64,000 nucleotides of DNA from Lantana camara (lineage: Eukaryota > Streptophyta > Magnoliopsida > Lamiales > Verbenaceae): NCBI GenBank assembly GCA_037501455.1, contig CM074862.1:63457501-63521500 (forward strand). The letters are read 5' to 3'. Position 1 is the stretch's first letter. Each line of letters begins with the position of its first letter. The position numbers and the translations under genes are program-made. The notes beneath the pieces are model-generated. The model worked only from the letters and a program-made list of their open reading frames with translations, was not told the origin of the DNA and did no database searches. Of the stretch, positions 10,848 to 22,451 are shown piece by piece.

Positions 10848-12276
10848 ATCGAATGTTCCAATTCCTAGAAGCCTGTTTCAATCCATAGATTGATCTTTGG
10901 AGTTTGCAAACCTTTTGCTCACTCCCACTGAATGTGAAACCTATGGGTTGCTCCATATAAATGTCTTTGTCAATGTCACCATTGAGAAAGGCAGTTTTCA
11001 CATCCATTTTCCATATCTCATAGTCATAATATGCAGCAATGGCAAGCATGATTCGAATGGACTTTTGCATTGCAACTGGTGAAAAGGTTTCGTCAAAGTC
11101 CATGCCGGGTCTTTCAGTGAATCCTTTTGCAACCAGTCTTGCTTTGTAGGCTGCAATGCTTCCATCAACTCCAAGCTTTCTCTTAAAGATCCATTTGCAA
11201 CCTATGGGTTTGACCCCATCAGGCAAATCTACCAAGGTCCAAACTTGGTTGGAGTTCATGGAATCCATTTCGGATTTCATGGCTTCTATCCACTGTTCAG
11301 AGTCAGAATCTGAAAGTGCCTCCTCATATGCTGAAGGATCATTATCCTTTTGAGAGATTTCATGGAAGAATCCATACCATCTCTCCGGCTGTCTAGGAGT
11401 GCGTTCAGAACGCCTTAGAGGAGGATTTACATGTGTATCGAAATTCGTGATTGGTTGTGGTTGATCAGTAGGGGACGTTTCTTCAGTGGGTGGCGTGGGG
11501 TTACTTTGTACTTCTTCTAATTCTATGATCTTGCCTTTCTTTTCTTTAAGGAACGGTTCCTCAAGAAAAGTGGCATTTCTGGAAACAAACACCTTTTGCT
11601 CAGATTGATCATAGAAGTAGTATCCTATGGATTCCTTAGGATAACCTACAAAGTAGCATAAGTTAGAACGAGATTCTAACTTATCTCCCACTGTCCTCTT
11701 CACGTAAGCAGGACAACCCCAAATTCTTAAGTAAGAATAGCTAGGGATTTTACCATGCCACATTACGTGGGGCCTTTTAGGGACTGACTTAGAGGGAACT
11801 AGATTCAAAATCTTTGCTGCACTTTCTAGGGCATAACCCCAGAAAGAAGGTGGTAAGTCAGTGAAACTCATCATGGAACGAACCATATCAAGTAAGGTTC
11901 GATTCCTTCTCTCAGAAACTCCATTAAGCTGAGGAGTTCCCGGAGGAGTCCACAGAGAGATAATCCCATTATCTTTGAGATGATTAAGGAATTCTTCACT
12001 AAGATATTCGCCTCCTCGATCAGATCGAAGTGCTTTGATCTTGTGACCAGTTTGGTTCTCAACCTCCTTTTGAAATTCTAAGAATTTCTCAAAAGCTTCA
12101 GATTTATACTTCATTAAGTATACACAACCATAACGACTAAAGTCATCAGTAAAGGTTATGAAATACTGATGATTGTTTCTAGTGCTTACACTAAGCGGTC
12201 CACAAACATCAGTATGGATCAAATCCAAAACCTTAGTGGCACGTTCCGCAGTTCCTTCAAAAGGAACTTTGGACAT
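10762..12276 (-). pseudogene. Copia-A pol: integrase core and RT N-terminal half
   Basis: An open frame of 504 codons. The integrase catalytic triad is visible as Asp in LIHTDVCGPL, Asp in ALRSDRGGEY and Glu in NGVSERRNRT. RT follows, with fingers and palm motifs such as KWIFKRK and MDVKTAFLNGDID. The frame ends just after FGFMQISNE because of the deletion near 10798. Its own start codon is internal: the frame really continues from the gag-protease frame, from which it is separated by a 2-bp deletion near 12369 relative to Copia-B. Confidence 0.93.
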
Positions 12277-12355
12277 TTTTCCTTTGAGACAGGATTCGCA
12301 AGAAGTTAACTCTTTGAGATCATTTTCAGAGAATGATCCTAAAGTGTTTATCTTG

Positions 12356-13678
12356 CTAATTCTGTTTGGAAATGTGTCCTAGTCTAGCGTGCCACAAGGG
12401 AGCTGAAGCTTTGTCATCTCTCTTACGCTTTGTTTCTAGTTGTATATTCATAATATTGATATTTTGAGTTAGGTAAAGTCCATTAGTTAGAGTACCGATG
12501 TGAACGGAAGAGTTGTTCCGTTTGATAAAATATTTACCATTCTTAATATAGGTTTCATAACCTTCACAATCTAATATTGGAACTGAAATTATATTACGAA
12601 TAATGCTCGGTACATAAAGGACTTTATTTAAGACTAACTCAAAACTACCTAAATTTAATCTAATTGTGCCTAAAGCTCGAGCTTCAACGTTTGAGCCATC
12701 GCCAATCTTCAAGACACATTCTTCTTCTTTGAGTTGTTGGACTTCACTTAGCATCTGTACATCATTATAGATATGAGTTCCACAACCGGTATCAAGTACC
12801 CAAGAACTAGAATTAATAGAAAGATTTATTTCAACGAGAAAGATACCTTTCTTTAGAGTAGCCTTGTACTCTGGGCAGTTTCTCCTCCAATGTCCCGCTT
12901 TGCCACAATGGAAGCAAACATCCTCTTTCTGATCACGCTTCTTCTTTTGGGCCTTTCCCTTCGAAATGCCACCAGTGGGCCTAAGGGGTTTCTTCTTCTT
13001 CTTTTGGGCTTTCTTGCCCTTACCTTTAGAAGGCCCAGAAGAGGAGGATGGAGCATTCACCATCAAAACCTTATTGTCCTTCTTGATCGTGCTATCAGTG
13101 GTCACAAGTTGACTAATCAGCTCAGCTACAGTAGCACCAGCATGATTCATGTTGAAGTTAAGGACAAATGGGTTGAATGATGGTGGGAGCGAAGCTAGCA
13201 ACAAATCCACTGAAAGCTCATCTTTTAGTGGCATGTCCATGGAAGCGAGTTTCTCAATAAGGGCAAGAAACTTGAGTCCATATTCATGGACACTTGAACC
13301 TTCCCTCATTCTCAAGTGGAACAATTCCTTTGAAGTGTTATACCTTGTAACACGTTCATGAGGGCGGTAAAGTTGCTCTAAGTGGTCGTAAATCTCCCAA
13401 GCGAATTCCATGGCCTCATGTTGCCTTTGTAAGTCCGGAGACATGTTAGCCAACATAAGGCAACGGGCTTGGAGATTATCATCCTTCCACTTCTGAATCG
13501 CATCCCGCTCGGCCCGAGTGGGAGCCTCCCCTTCGGGACTGGGCTCCCCTTCGAAGAGAACATAAGTTCTCTTCTCAGAATCTAAAATGATTTTTAGATT
13601 CCTCAGCCAATCAGAATAGTTGGGACCAGTCAACTTGTTTGACTCGAGGATCGATACAAGAGGGTTTTTGGTTGCCAT
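12356..13678 (-). pseudogene. Copia-A gag, nucleocapsid and protease
   Basis: An open frame of 440 codons starting with MATKNPLVSI. It has the copia-type Gag domain (about residues 10-215), a Lys-rich linker, a CCHC knuckle CFHCGKAGHWRRNC (CX2CX4HX4C) and the protease active site WVLDTGCGTH. It ends at the integrase zinc-binding start (LWHARLGHISK), where a 2-bp deletion shifts the frame. In an intact element this would be a single Gag-Pol frame. The ATG is 2.2 kb from the primer site, which is a long leader. Confidence 0.93.
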
Positions 13679-15904
13679 TTCAAAACACGTAGAGAATCAC
13701 AGAATCTACGACTTAAATGGTAAAACAGAGAACTAGTGAGCATGCTGAATTATAACGATATACAAAAGATAAGGTCTTTAATCTATTGTAGCTCCCACTG
13801 TTTTTCAAAGATCTATAATTCCCAAAGATCTAAGAGGAACACGTTTCCCAGTGGGTACTAAGATCCTAGGCATTTTACCTCGAACCTACGACTCGCGGAC
13901 ATTCTCAGTAAGAACCCTAGGTAGGTACAACTTACCAATTCTAACACCTTTAGAACTCTTAGTAAATGTTTTTGCATCACCTACCTTTCAATATGGACCC
14001 ACGAATCGTGCGACATCCATATTTACTTAGGCGTTAAGCTAGGCCCATCAATCATAAGATCATGACCAAAACTTAGTTCGAACGACCCACGACTCGCGGA
14101 CATCGCCCTTGCTAAAATCGATCATGAAATATTGATCATTTAAAATGATCAATTAGGTAACTAAGAACTAATAAGGTCCACTAGCTATCCCACGACTCGC
14201 GGACAATAACTAGCTTTACTTACTAAACTTAAAACCTATTGATGGAATGTTAGGAATTTAATTCAAAATTTGCATCTTGAATTAAATACCTATTTGTTCG
14301 AAATTAGCTTAATATTTAATGGGAATTTTGGAATCAACCGGAGAGTTGTCCGGTTCGACCTCACCAACATATATGTTATCCAATTTTATTAGTCTTGATT
14401 AATGCAACTACATTTAAATGCATTTCAAACAAGCACATAAACAGATAACATGTCCTAGCATGATACTAACATGTAATGATCAAGGGTTCTACCTATCTTA
14501 TGCGTGATATGTGGGAGCCACTCCACAATCACAAGTTCTAACATACATGCCACATAAACAGTTCAAATCACATAAGGGAAAGCGGTAACAAAATACGAGC
14601 CCTATCTCTATTACATTTAACAATTGAGATTCCCCTCCCTAACATTTTTTAGGGGTCTTCACTTATGGCTTCCTTGTTACTTGAATGTGGTCCATCTTAC
14701 TCCATGGGTGCATTGTCTCCAAAATGAAAATAAAACCTCACCACCTATCTCTACTCTCAAATTACAATAAAAAGAAAAAGACATAAAGTAATAAGGCTCA
14801 ATCTTCATATTGGCCTTAGACAATTACACGGGGCATACCCCGGCCTCAAAAACAGTAATATGGAAAGCCACATAATAAATCACATAACAGTACGCACATA
14901 AGTGAGGCTCCAACCTCAATTGAAAAACGCAACTATAGGGCTCCAACCCCAATTTAAACCATCCATGTGCATAAATTAAAACCATACATAGATCTAAACC
15001 CATGATCACCTAACATGTTTTTTGCGAGAATAAAAATTTAGCCAATAAATTAAAATTCCCGTTTCAAGTCCTAATGACTTAAAACACGACTTAGATGCAA
15101 TTCTTGTTCAAGAGCCTTTTCAATAAAAACCCGAAAAAACAATAAACCAATAAAATTCCAATTAATTTCCAAAATCAATAATTTTATTCTTTCATTATTT
15201 TCAGAAAATAAAATTTGTAATTTTTCCAAAGTTCAAATCGCTTAAATTTCTAAAATCTCAATTTAATCAATTATTTCAAAAATAATTCAAATTTAATAAA
15301 TAAATTTTTCAGAAAAATTAAATCGGGATTGGATTGGACTAAACACGAAAATCAAGATCGCGAAACGAAGTGCCCGGAACGGACTGCACATCCGCCCGAG
15401 ACCAAGCCCGGCTGACGCACAGCATCGCGCGCACTGTGCCAGCGTGCGCGCGTATGGCGCGCATCCTTGCGCGCGTCGCGCGTATCAGCTGGGCGAGGCG
15501 GGCGGCCGCGGCCGCGGTTGCGGGAGGTGCAGGCGGGCTCACCTAGCCGCGTGCCTAGGCCCTGGCGGATGGCAGTGGCGGGCAGTCCCGCGCGGTGGCG
15601 GGACTGCTGGGCGGGCCTGGCGTGCTACGCCTTAGCACGTCCAGGATCGCATTTTCGTAACGCGATTTCGTGTTTTGTATTTTTAGTTCAAAAACCAAAA
15701 CAATCCAAAATTCAAAAACACGAATTAAATTAATTTCTATCAAAACGGGTTTCCGAAAACACAATTTAAGAAAACAGTTTCAGAAATTACAGTTTCGTAT
15801 TTCAGGCTTTCTAAAAGAATTCAAGAATACTTAATTCGCATCTAAGCCTAAGAATTTCTACCAAATTCAGAATAATGGAGACGAATCAGAAACACGATTA
15901 ACGA
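13679..15904 (-). other. Copia-A leader between primer site and gag
   Basis: Non-coding and about 2.2 kb. Near gag it has four copies of a CGACTCGCGGAC-type motif, at 13885-13902, 13998-14016, 14086-14103 and 14189-14205. A duplicated GGCTCCAACC motif lies near 14907 and 14939. A very GC-rich, hairpin-rich block lies at 15352-15650 inside otherwise AT-rich DNA. The Copia-B leader (54993-57241) aligns well except in that block. Packaging or dimerisation signals would be expected here; that role is inferred. Confidence 0.8.
15352..15650 (-). repeat. GC-rich hairpin block in Copia-A leader
   Basis: CpG-rich sequence with perfect inverted repeats: GCAGTCCCGC with GCGGGACTGC (15582-15607) and CGTGCTA with TAGCACG (15621-15639). 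The matching place in Copia-B (56640-56985) is equally GC-rich but hardly alignable. Several short frames cross it on both strands; they are composition artefacts. Confidence 0.75.
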
Positions 15905-15920
15905 GGTGGCTCTGATACCA
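15903..15920 (-). other. Copia-A primer-binding site (tRNA-iMet)
   Basis: On the minus strand TGGTATCAGAGCCACC starts 2 bp after the 5' LTR end, as expected for priming by initiator tRNA-Met. Confidence 0.93.
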
Positions 15921-16308
15921 CTTGTTGGAAAACACGAATCAGAAAGCAACGGAATTTAAAAAATTTTCCCAACAAAAGGACCTTGGACTCGCAATCGTGT
16001 AACCAAATTCGTAGAGACAGAAAACTTACTTTTCTTTTGTTCTTTCTTGAAGCGTTTCAAGCCACCCAAGAACGCTCTTCTCGCGGCTTGATCCCCTCTC
16101 CTTGGTAAAGCTCAAATCTTCAAACTTCTAACTTGAAGTCTCTAGAGAAAGTCCACCAACTTGATCACAATCTAACTAGTAAGGATGCTAGTTCTCTAGT
16201 TAGTGTTTAGGCTTAACCTAGGGTTCATTTGATCTTGGAGAAAGGAAGGTGTTCAACACATGAACCAAAAGAATTGCCAATTAGCTCTAAAGGGGAGTAT
16301 GAGCTCCG

Positions 16309-16318
16309 CTATATATAG
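16309..16318 (-). promoter_or_regulatory. TATA box of the Copia LTR
   Basis: CTATATATAG sits in an otherwise GC-balanced context and is conserved in Copia-B (40791-40800 and 57648-57657). Transcription would run leftwards, placing the start of R near 16280 (inferred). Confidence 0.6.
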
Positions 16319-16666
16319 GAAAGGGAGAGGGACGGCCGAACCTATTCCTTGTTGGACAAGGATTTGGTTCCTCTCTCTCCTATTACTTGATCATCAAGTA
16401 TTTTCCAACTTTGACTTTGAATTCTAATTCAAGTCAACTTTTAAGAGAGCTAAAAATATCCAAACTATTTTTTGATAATTTTATACTTTATTTATTATAA
16501 AATAAATAACTTATTTTTATCTAATTAATTAATTCGTAATTAATTAACTAGATTATTTTCTCCAAAATAAGACTTTCTTTTTAATTCAAAATTAAACCAA
16601 AGTCTATTAAATAATTAACACATTTAATTATTTAATACATATATATAATATATATATATATATATT

Positions 16667-16723
16667 CACACGTGTGTGACACGTGTCACTCACGTGAGCC
16701 ACACGTGTGATTTCACACGTGTG
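16667..16723 (-). promoter_or_regulatory. CACGTG-box cluster of the Copia-A 5' LTR
   Basis: The same five-octamer cluster as at 121-178, about 350-410 bp upstream of the TATA box. The Copia-B left LTR has six or more boxes because of a local duplication (41159-41230); the right one has five (58006-58063). Confidence 0.65.
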
Positions 16724-17868
16724 GAACCCTCTTGGCCCGATTAACTCGTTTAATCATTTTAAATCCTCAACTCATGTAACCAAGTTGTTGTGTGTGACCC
16801 TCTAGGTTCTCAATTCAATTAGCAGTGACCCTAATTAATTAATTAACTAATTAATTAATCACTCCAAAGATTAAACGACCATAGTCTAGCAACAGGTGTT
16901 TAACCCCTAGCTGAATTGGAATGTTCGGATTCGACAGAACCTTTAAGTCATTAATTCATGCGAGATACAATCCTCCTACTTACTATCTCTCAACCAAGAT
17001 CTAGGGTAAGGGAATAATCAGAACCCTAATAATCCGGTCTTAAAGTTAAGTGCATTTCATATCCATTTGATCTCAATCCAAGAAACCCTTTTCGTGATGT
17101 CTTGATCTACTGCCTTGGCCAAGGACTCCATATGGCATATGAATGACTTACACAATAAGAGATCACCTTGCAAATGCAAGTGTAGGTCCTTTCTTGATTC
17201 TCATTCACTTTCAAGAATCACTTGTGCAGCCCCAGCATAAGCCTTGAATCAGTTGTCTAAGGCGACACCCTTTAAAGCTTATACCTAAGACTACAGAGTT
17301 AACTCATAAAGTGACAAGGAACCTCAAGTCTAAGGATCAGTTAATCACATCAATGACTCGTGAGATATTTCCTAATTTGGAAGTTTCCATTTCCTGAAAT
17401 AGAAACTTTCTTTCCCATTTAGGAATGTTCTCACACGGGGCACCTCAGTGAACTTACTTATCAATGTAAGCACCCTCATGTATCACGCACGTATCAACTA
17501 TACACTTTGCACCTCCATGAAACAAGGTGGTCCTTCTTAAGGGCGTGATCCCACAAGCAAGCCTTAGAGGAGTCAGGTTGACACTCCCACTGTCTGTAGG
17601 ACTCATAGGCTTGGAGTGTTTTACTAATCATGACTTATGTGATATAGGGCTCGTTTCATGAACCATTTCACCTAAATGGTAGAGTCCTAAAGTCATCAGG
17701 ATTAGGGGAGTTCTCATACATGCACAGCTAAAGTAAACGCATACCAAACAAGAGCATATAAAGAAGTGTTGCCTCAATTCGTTATTTTATTCAAAGATTG
17801 TCTGTGATTACAATAAGGAAAAGCACAAAGCGGATATACAATCGGCTTTTAGGGCACTATTCCTAACA

Positions 17869-18538
17869 CATTCCTCGCTAAACCTCCTAGTGAGGGCAGG
17901 TGTCACCGTAGTTTGGTTGGGACCAGTATATGGGATCCCCGTCAGCCCTTGCTTCCTCTGTTAGCCACATATGCTAAGTCCCGGGGCCCGTGCAATCATA
18001 ATCATGTCTCGCCAAAACATAAGGTAGGGTTTCATAAATAAAAAGGATCATACATTTCAAATCATTTACAAGAAATGACTCGATTTTATATAATATACTA
18101 ATTTGGCTTAAATCTTGCACATAAGGGATATATAGGGTTATCGTAACTATTAGAAGAAAAACCCACCTTTTTAAAGCAAAAGAAAGGCACAAGCGTCTCA
18201 ATGCTCGCCCTCGTCTCCGACCAAACCCGAATCTGTACAAAAGAAAGGTATGAGACTCAAAATGACCATATATGACGCTCGGCAATGAAGTGAATATGAC
18301 ATGTATGCATAAAAGATCATACTATATCATGGAAATGTTCATGTGCACTATTAAGGAATTTAAGGCACATAATCAAACCATTCGTTCATACATTTCATTC
18401 AAATTCATAAATTCATAAATTCATATTTAAAATTAGAAATAACAATTAAATACATTCAATTTAAAATTGGAAATTAAATCAAACATGAAATAGGTAACAA
18501 TTAAATCAAATAATATTTAATATTTAATAAATATATAA

Positions 18539-18595
<57 letters not shown>

Positions 18596-19601
18596 TATTC
18601 ATATATATATATACATGCAACGTCATCCCATGCATGAAAAAAAAAAAAACAATATGCATGCATTTTCATTAAGCTTAACTAAATCATGCATGAAACATAT
18701 ACATATACATATATGCATCCAAATTTAAGTTTAACAAAATCTCCATGCATGCAACGTACATACACAATACACTATGCAGGAAAGTTTCATGCACTAAAAC
18801 ACATGCATGCAAAAGAAACAATGTGCATGTAAACATTTGTATAAAACGTAGGCTAAAGTTTGGATTTAACAAGGTGACACCCCCGTGTCACCAACATAGA
18901 ACAAACCGAGACACCCCCGTGTCTCGGTACAGAAATATCAGACCAAATTTGCACCCCCGTTCACGCTGGAAAGAAAAAAAAATGACACTTCCGTGTCAAA
19001 GCATGCAGCAGCTCAACATAAACCTCTATTCCTTGGCTTAAAACAGAGCAGCAAGAAGGAAGCAATACAAGGCATGAAATGCAGCAGTAGAACGGCATGA
19101 AATGCAGCAACAACCAGCCACAAAGACTCACAAAACTGACAGCAATATACAAGACTCATCGCAGCAGTTTTCACAACAGAATTTTCAAGCCAAAAACAGG
19201 GCAAAAAGTCACGAAAACAGGGCATGAATGATCTCTATTAATCCCAACAAGTTCAGGTCAGTTTAGATTATCCAAAACGCAGCAAAACAACACAAATTCA
19301 ACATGTATATCAGTTCCAAAAGAGTTCAAACATGAAAAGAAAGCATACGTGATATTACACGAAGTTTTTCTCAATGTTCCATAATTGATATCTCATAAAT
19401 ACTTCAACTACCATGCAATCAATGCTCATAACTGAGAAGAGGATGTCAAAACAATCATTCTCGAGCTTGGAATCAATCAAAACCATCAAGAATTGAATAA
19501 GATCATCAAATTTGCCCCAAAACTCTTATTTTTCAAAATCAGCCAAAACCTCGTAAAACCATGATCAAATTTGGTAATTAAAGGATAAAAATGACCATAA
19601 A
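17869..19601 (-). repeat. Diverged Ty3-type LTR fragment, probably the middle of the element D 3' LTR
   Basis: The first 400 bp share blocks with the LARD-B LTR near 31500-32000: the CCTCCTAG hairpin, GTGTCACCGTAG, GGGCCCGTGCAATCATAA and TCTCGCCAAAACAT. The fragment has a TA microsatellite (about 18533-18610) and a hairpin array (18873-18998). It is bounded by Copia-A on the left and truncated E on the right. Because E sits between it and the D LTR end at 29481-30285, it is best explained as the D LTR split by E (inference). No gene is seen. Confidence 0.65.
18873..18998. repeat. Hairpin array with CACCCCCGTG core
   Basis: Three perfect hairpins: GGTGACAC/GTGTCACC with loop CCCC (18873-18892), ACCGAGACAC/GTGTCTCGGT with loop CCCC (18905-18928) and TGACAC/GTGTCA with loop TTCC (18983-18998). 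A degenerate unit lies at about 18951-18969. The inner ACAC/GTGT pairs are constant while the outer pairs covary. Confidence 0.88.
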
Positions 19602-19610
19602 TGAACATAT

Positions 19611-19785
19611 TCATTGAACCATTGATGCAATACTTTGAAAACATGAACCATTGATGCATTACTTTGAAAACATGAACCATTGATGTATTACTTTGAAAAC
19701 ATTGAACCATTGATGCATTACTTTGAAAACATTGAACCATTGATGCAATTAAACCATTGATGCATTACTTTGAAAACATGTGCCT
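19611..19785. repeat. 31-bp tandem repeat in E 3' LTR
   Basis: About six units of TGAACCATTGATGCATTACT followed by TTGAAAACAT, with small variations. The 5' LTR copy at about 26641-26835 has a different unit number, so the array is unstable. Confidence 0.88.
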
Positions 19786-20354
19786 TTGATCAAGGAATAT
19801 GGATAGGTCTGGGTTCTTTGAAAAATCATCCCTTATAAAGGGTATTTCAAAACAAGAATGTAAAGCACTAGGCTTAGAGTCTCAAAACAATTGAATAATT
19901 AAGTATTCATGGTTCCAGTTGAAAACATTTATAACCTCACCTCACCTATTAGTAACAGTAGGTAGGATAGATTATGCAGTGCCCTGGGGATTCCAGTGCT
20001 CAACCTTAACTCCTGTAAGTGTGTACTAAGGTGAGCTAAGACACACTTCTATCACGATGCACATAAACATATAAAACAAGTACAGAACATGTAATGACAA
20101 GAGAGTAATACCATTTAAGGTATTAGAGAAGGATAACACACAAAGGAATCCTTAAAGTGAGTTATCATTAATGTGGGACTATGATCTTACTATAATCGAT
20201 TAGGAATTAATCAAATTATGAATCCTATCGCAAAACCTTAGGTTATAAAACAAGTTCTCGAAAGAAAACACATTTTGAAATCACATTTTAGACCCCGGAT
20301 TTGAAAACCCTAAGTGTAAATGTCTATTAAGAAAGCACAGGTTTTAATTCACTT

Positions 20355-20435
20355 TTACTATTCAAAAGCACTATTCACATTTACTATTCCAGATTACTAT
20401 TCACGAATTACTATTCGCAGGTTACTATTCACTTG
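20355..20435. repeat. ACTATTCAC tandem motif in E 3' LTR
   Basis: Six TACTATTCAC-like units spaced about 13-16 bp, matched at 27410-27490 in the other LTR. The reverse complement GTGAATAGT also recurs scattered through the LTR (for example near 21768 and 21922). Confidence 0.85.
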
Positions 20436-22415
20436 TCGGGTCAAAGGGTCGGGTCAAACCCACACACTCATGCACACACACGAACACACTCACACACACA
20501 TGGCATGCACACATACACACACCCTAATTCAATTATGATCTTGATTATAACCTATAGTTTCAAGTTCATGTTATTATAAGCAAGTGTGATCTAGGTTAAA
20601 GGCATAACCTATGGTTAAGAGATCTAATTAAAGCATAACGTCAAGTTATGAAACACTATTCTATCTTAGGTTATAACATGTGACACTATCAAAGTGTATA
20701 ACATATGATCAAGTTCTATTCCATTAATCCACATCATATCATAAGCTCAAGTCATAATATATGAGTCATGTAACATTGTAACAATGTAATAACATATCAT
20801 AGACATAAGTCATAGCATATCAAGACCATTAATCATGTAACATTTATCAATTGAGACCATATAGTAACATGTAACAAGTTATAATATAATTGATCATAGG
20901 TTACTATTCCCATGCATAACATGCTTGAACATAAATTAAATATCATAATCATGCATCAATTATCATCATATAATAGCTCCATAACATGACCATACCATAT
21001 ACTAAAGCAATTCATAACATTTCATAGCATATACTAAACAATTAAATCATAATTCACTACTAACAAACATATCATAAAAACTATATAATAAATGCATAAA
21101 ATAAAATCCTATCTGTCTTAGGGAAGACCCTAAGATCCAACCTAAACATAATATAAACATACCATAACATAAAAACATAAACTAAACTAAAACATAACAT
21201 AAAAACATAACATAAAATAAAAACAACTAACCTAGCAAGGGGGGGAGTGCCTCACGGCAAGAGGGGGAGAGTGAGAGAAAGAAAGGGAGTTGTTAGCACA
21301 ACAAATGAGCAAGGAATTCAATGGCATGAGGGGGGTATTTATTGGTTTTTGGAAGCCCCTCACCTTGGAAATAAAGTGTAAGGAAGGGTAGGAGAGCAAA
21401 ATGGTAAAACTTCTCTTGGAAGCTAACTTTGTTCTTGAAGCTAAAATGGGACTGCTGGGGGTATTTCTGTAATTTCGTCCCCCAAGACTCAAGGATAAGT
21501 GGCTGGAAGTTTAACCATTCCGACGGCAAGAAAATTAGCTTCGAAACGCATATTCATTCGTCGAAATCGGATTTACCGTTTGAAAGATACATTAGTTTTA
21601 ATGAATAAAAGTTTTGAGCTCGAAACTCGACATGAGTGAAAAACGACTTTCTAGAATGATTTTCAAGTCCGGATTATTTCCAAAATTCAAGAAATAAATC
21701 GAGAAGCATTTTGAATCCAATATCGACTATAAAACGTTTTACCGATAGAAAGTTGAAAACGTAGAATGAATAGTGAATTCTTACGTACAAGCGTACGCTT
21801 CAAAATTTCGAGCTAGGGTTTGAATCAAGAGTTGTAAAACATTTTAAAAATCTTGAAATAGCTCGAGAAATGCAAATCCAGAGAGAGAACATTTTCCGAA
21901 TGAAAACCGTTCGTAGAAGAAATAGTGAACTAAGGTTTTCGTAAACATTTTCAATAAAACGAAGTTCGGAATAGAGTTTCAAGTCAAGATTGATTTCAAT
22001 AGACTCGTTTCGACTCAAGGATCGATTTGACTGTAAACTTGGGTAGGAAAGATATCAGAATCAAAAGCTCATTTTCAGATGAATAGTAACTTTGGTCGGT
22101 AAGTTCCCAAAATGCCCTTATGGTTCAAGGAAGGTTTCTGGAGCTTGGAAAACAAGTTCAAAAGATAGGAAAACATGTGATATGAACCTATAGGGTTCCA
22201 TTGAAGCATTGGGTAATATAGGCTTGGGAAATGAATAGTAAACTGTATCAAAGGTCAAGAATTCCCCCTTAAAACATGTCAGATCACATATGACCACAAA
22301 GTTCATGTAAGAATGCAATGCATGATGGTTTATAAAGTTGGATCACGGTCTATAAACGCTTTACCAATGCCCTTAGTTTACCATTTTCATCCAGGCCCTG
22401 TTTTGGGCTGTTACA

Positions 22416-22432
22416 ATCACCCCTCCTTAAAG
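22416..22432 (-). other. Element E polypurine tract
   Basis: On the minus strand TTTAAGGAGGGGTGAT directly precedes the 3' LTR. Next to it, at 22434-22451, is the hairpin with arms GAATCTG/CAGATTC. Confidence 0.85.
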
Positions 22433-22433
22433 A

Positions 22434-22451
22434 GAATCTGTCCTCAGATTC
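22434..22451 (-). other. Pre-PPT hairpin of element E
   Basis: Sense arms GAATCTG and CAGATTC with loop AGGA, extendable by one A-T pair. Compared with D (GAATCCG/CGGATTC), one stem pair has changed on both sides. Confidence 0.85.

Larger units (their letters stand above)
1..17868 (-). mobile_element. Copia-A: Ty1/copia LTR retrotransposon, minus strand, left end outside window
   Basis: The order read on the minus strand is 5' LTR (15923-17868), tRNA-iMet primer site, a 2.2-kb leader, gag, protease, integrase, RT, RNase H, polypurine tract and 3' LTR. Integrase before RT defines Ty1/copia. The 3' LTR is cut by the window edge and is split by LARD-A (1298-9733). Without LARD-A the element would be about 10 kb, with LTRs of 1946 bp, which would fit a large-LTR copia lineage such as Angela/Tork; the lineage is a guess. 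Coding capacity is lost through two frameshifting deletions and one nonsense codon. The right flank starts CATTC at 17869; its TSD partner lies outside the window. Confidence 0.95.
15923..17868 (-). repeat. Copia-A 5' LTR (1946 bp)
   Basis: On the plus strand it starts TGTTGGAAAACACG and ends CCTAACA, so the minus-strand ends are TG...CA. It contains a TATA box at 16309-16318, the CACGTG cluster at 16667-16723 and a TA microsatellite at about 16637-16664. It aligns to the three other copia LTR copies in the window. Confidence 0.96.
19602..22415 (-). repeat. Element E 3' LTR, truncated
   Basis: It aligns to 26686-29480 of the 5' LTR. The shared sequence starts TGAACATATTCATTG; left of it the two copies are unrelated, so the distal end has been deleted. 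It carries a tandem repeat of about 31 bp (19611-19785), an ACTATTCAC repeat (20355-20435) and a CA-rich microsatellite (20459-20522). Confidence 0.92.

Noticed and set aside
12890..13180. Plus-strand frames opposite copia gag (also 54204-54512)
   Set aside because: Shadows of the real minus-strand gag frame.
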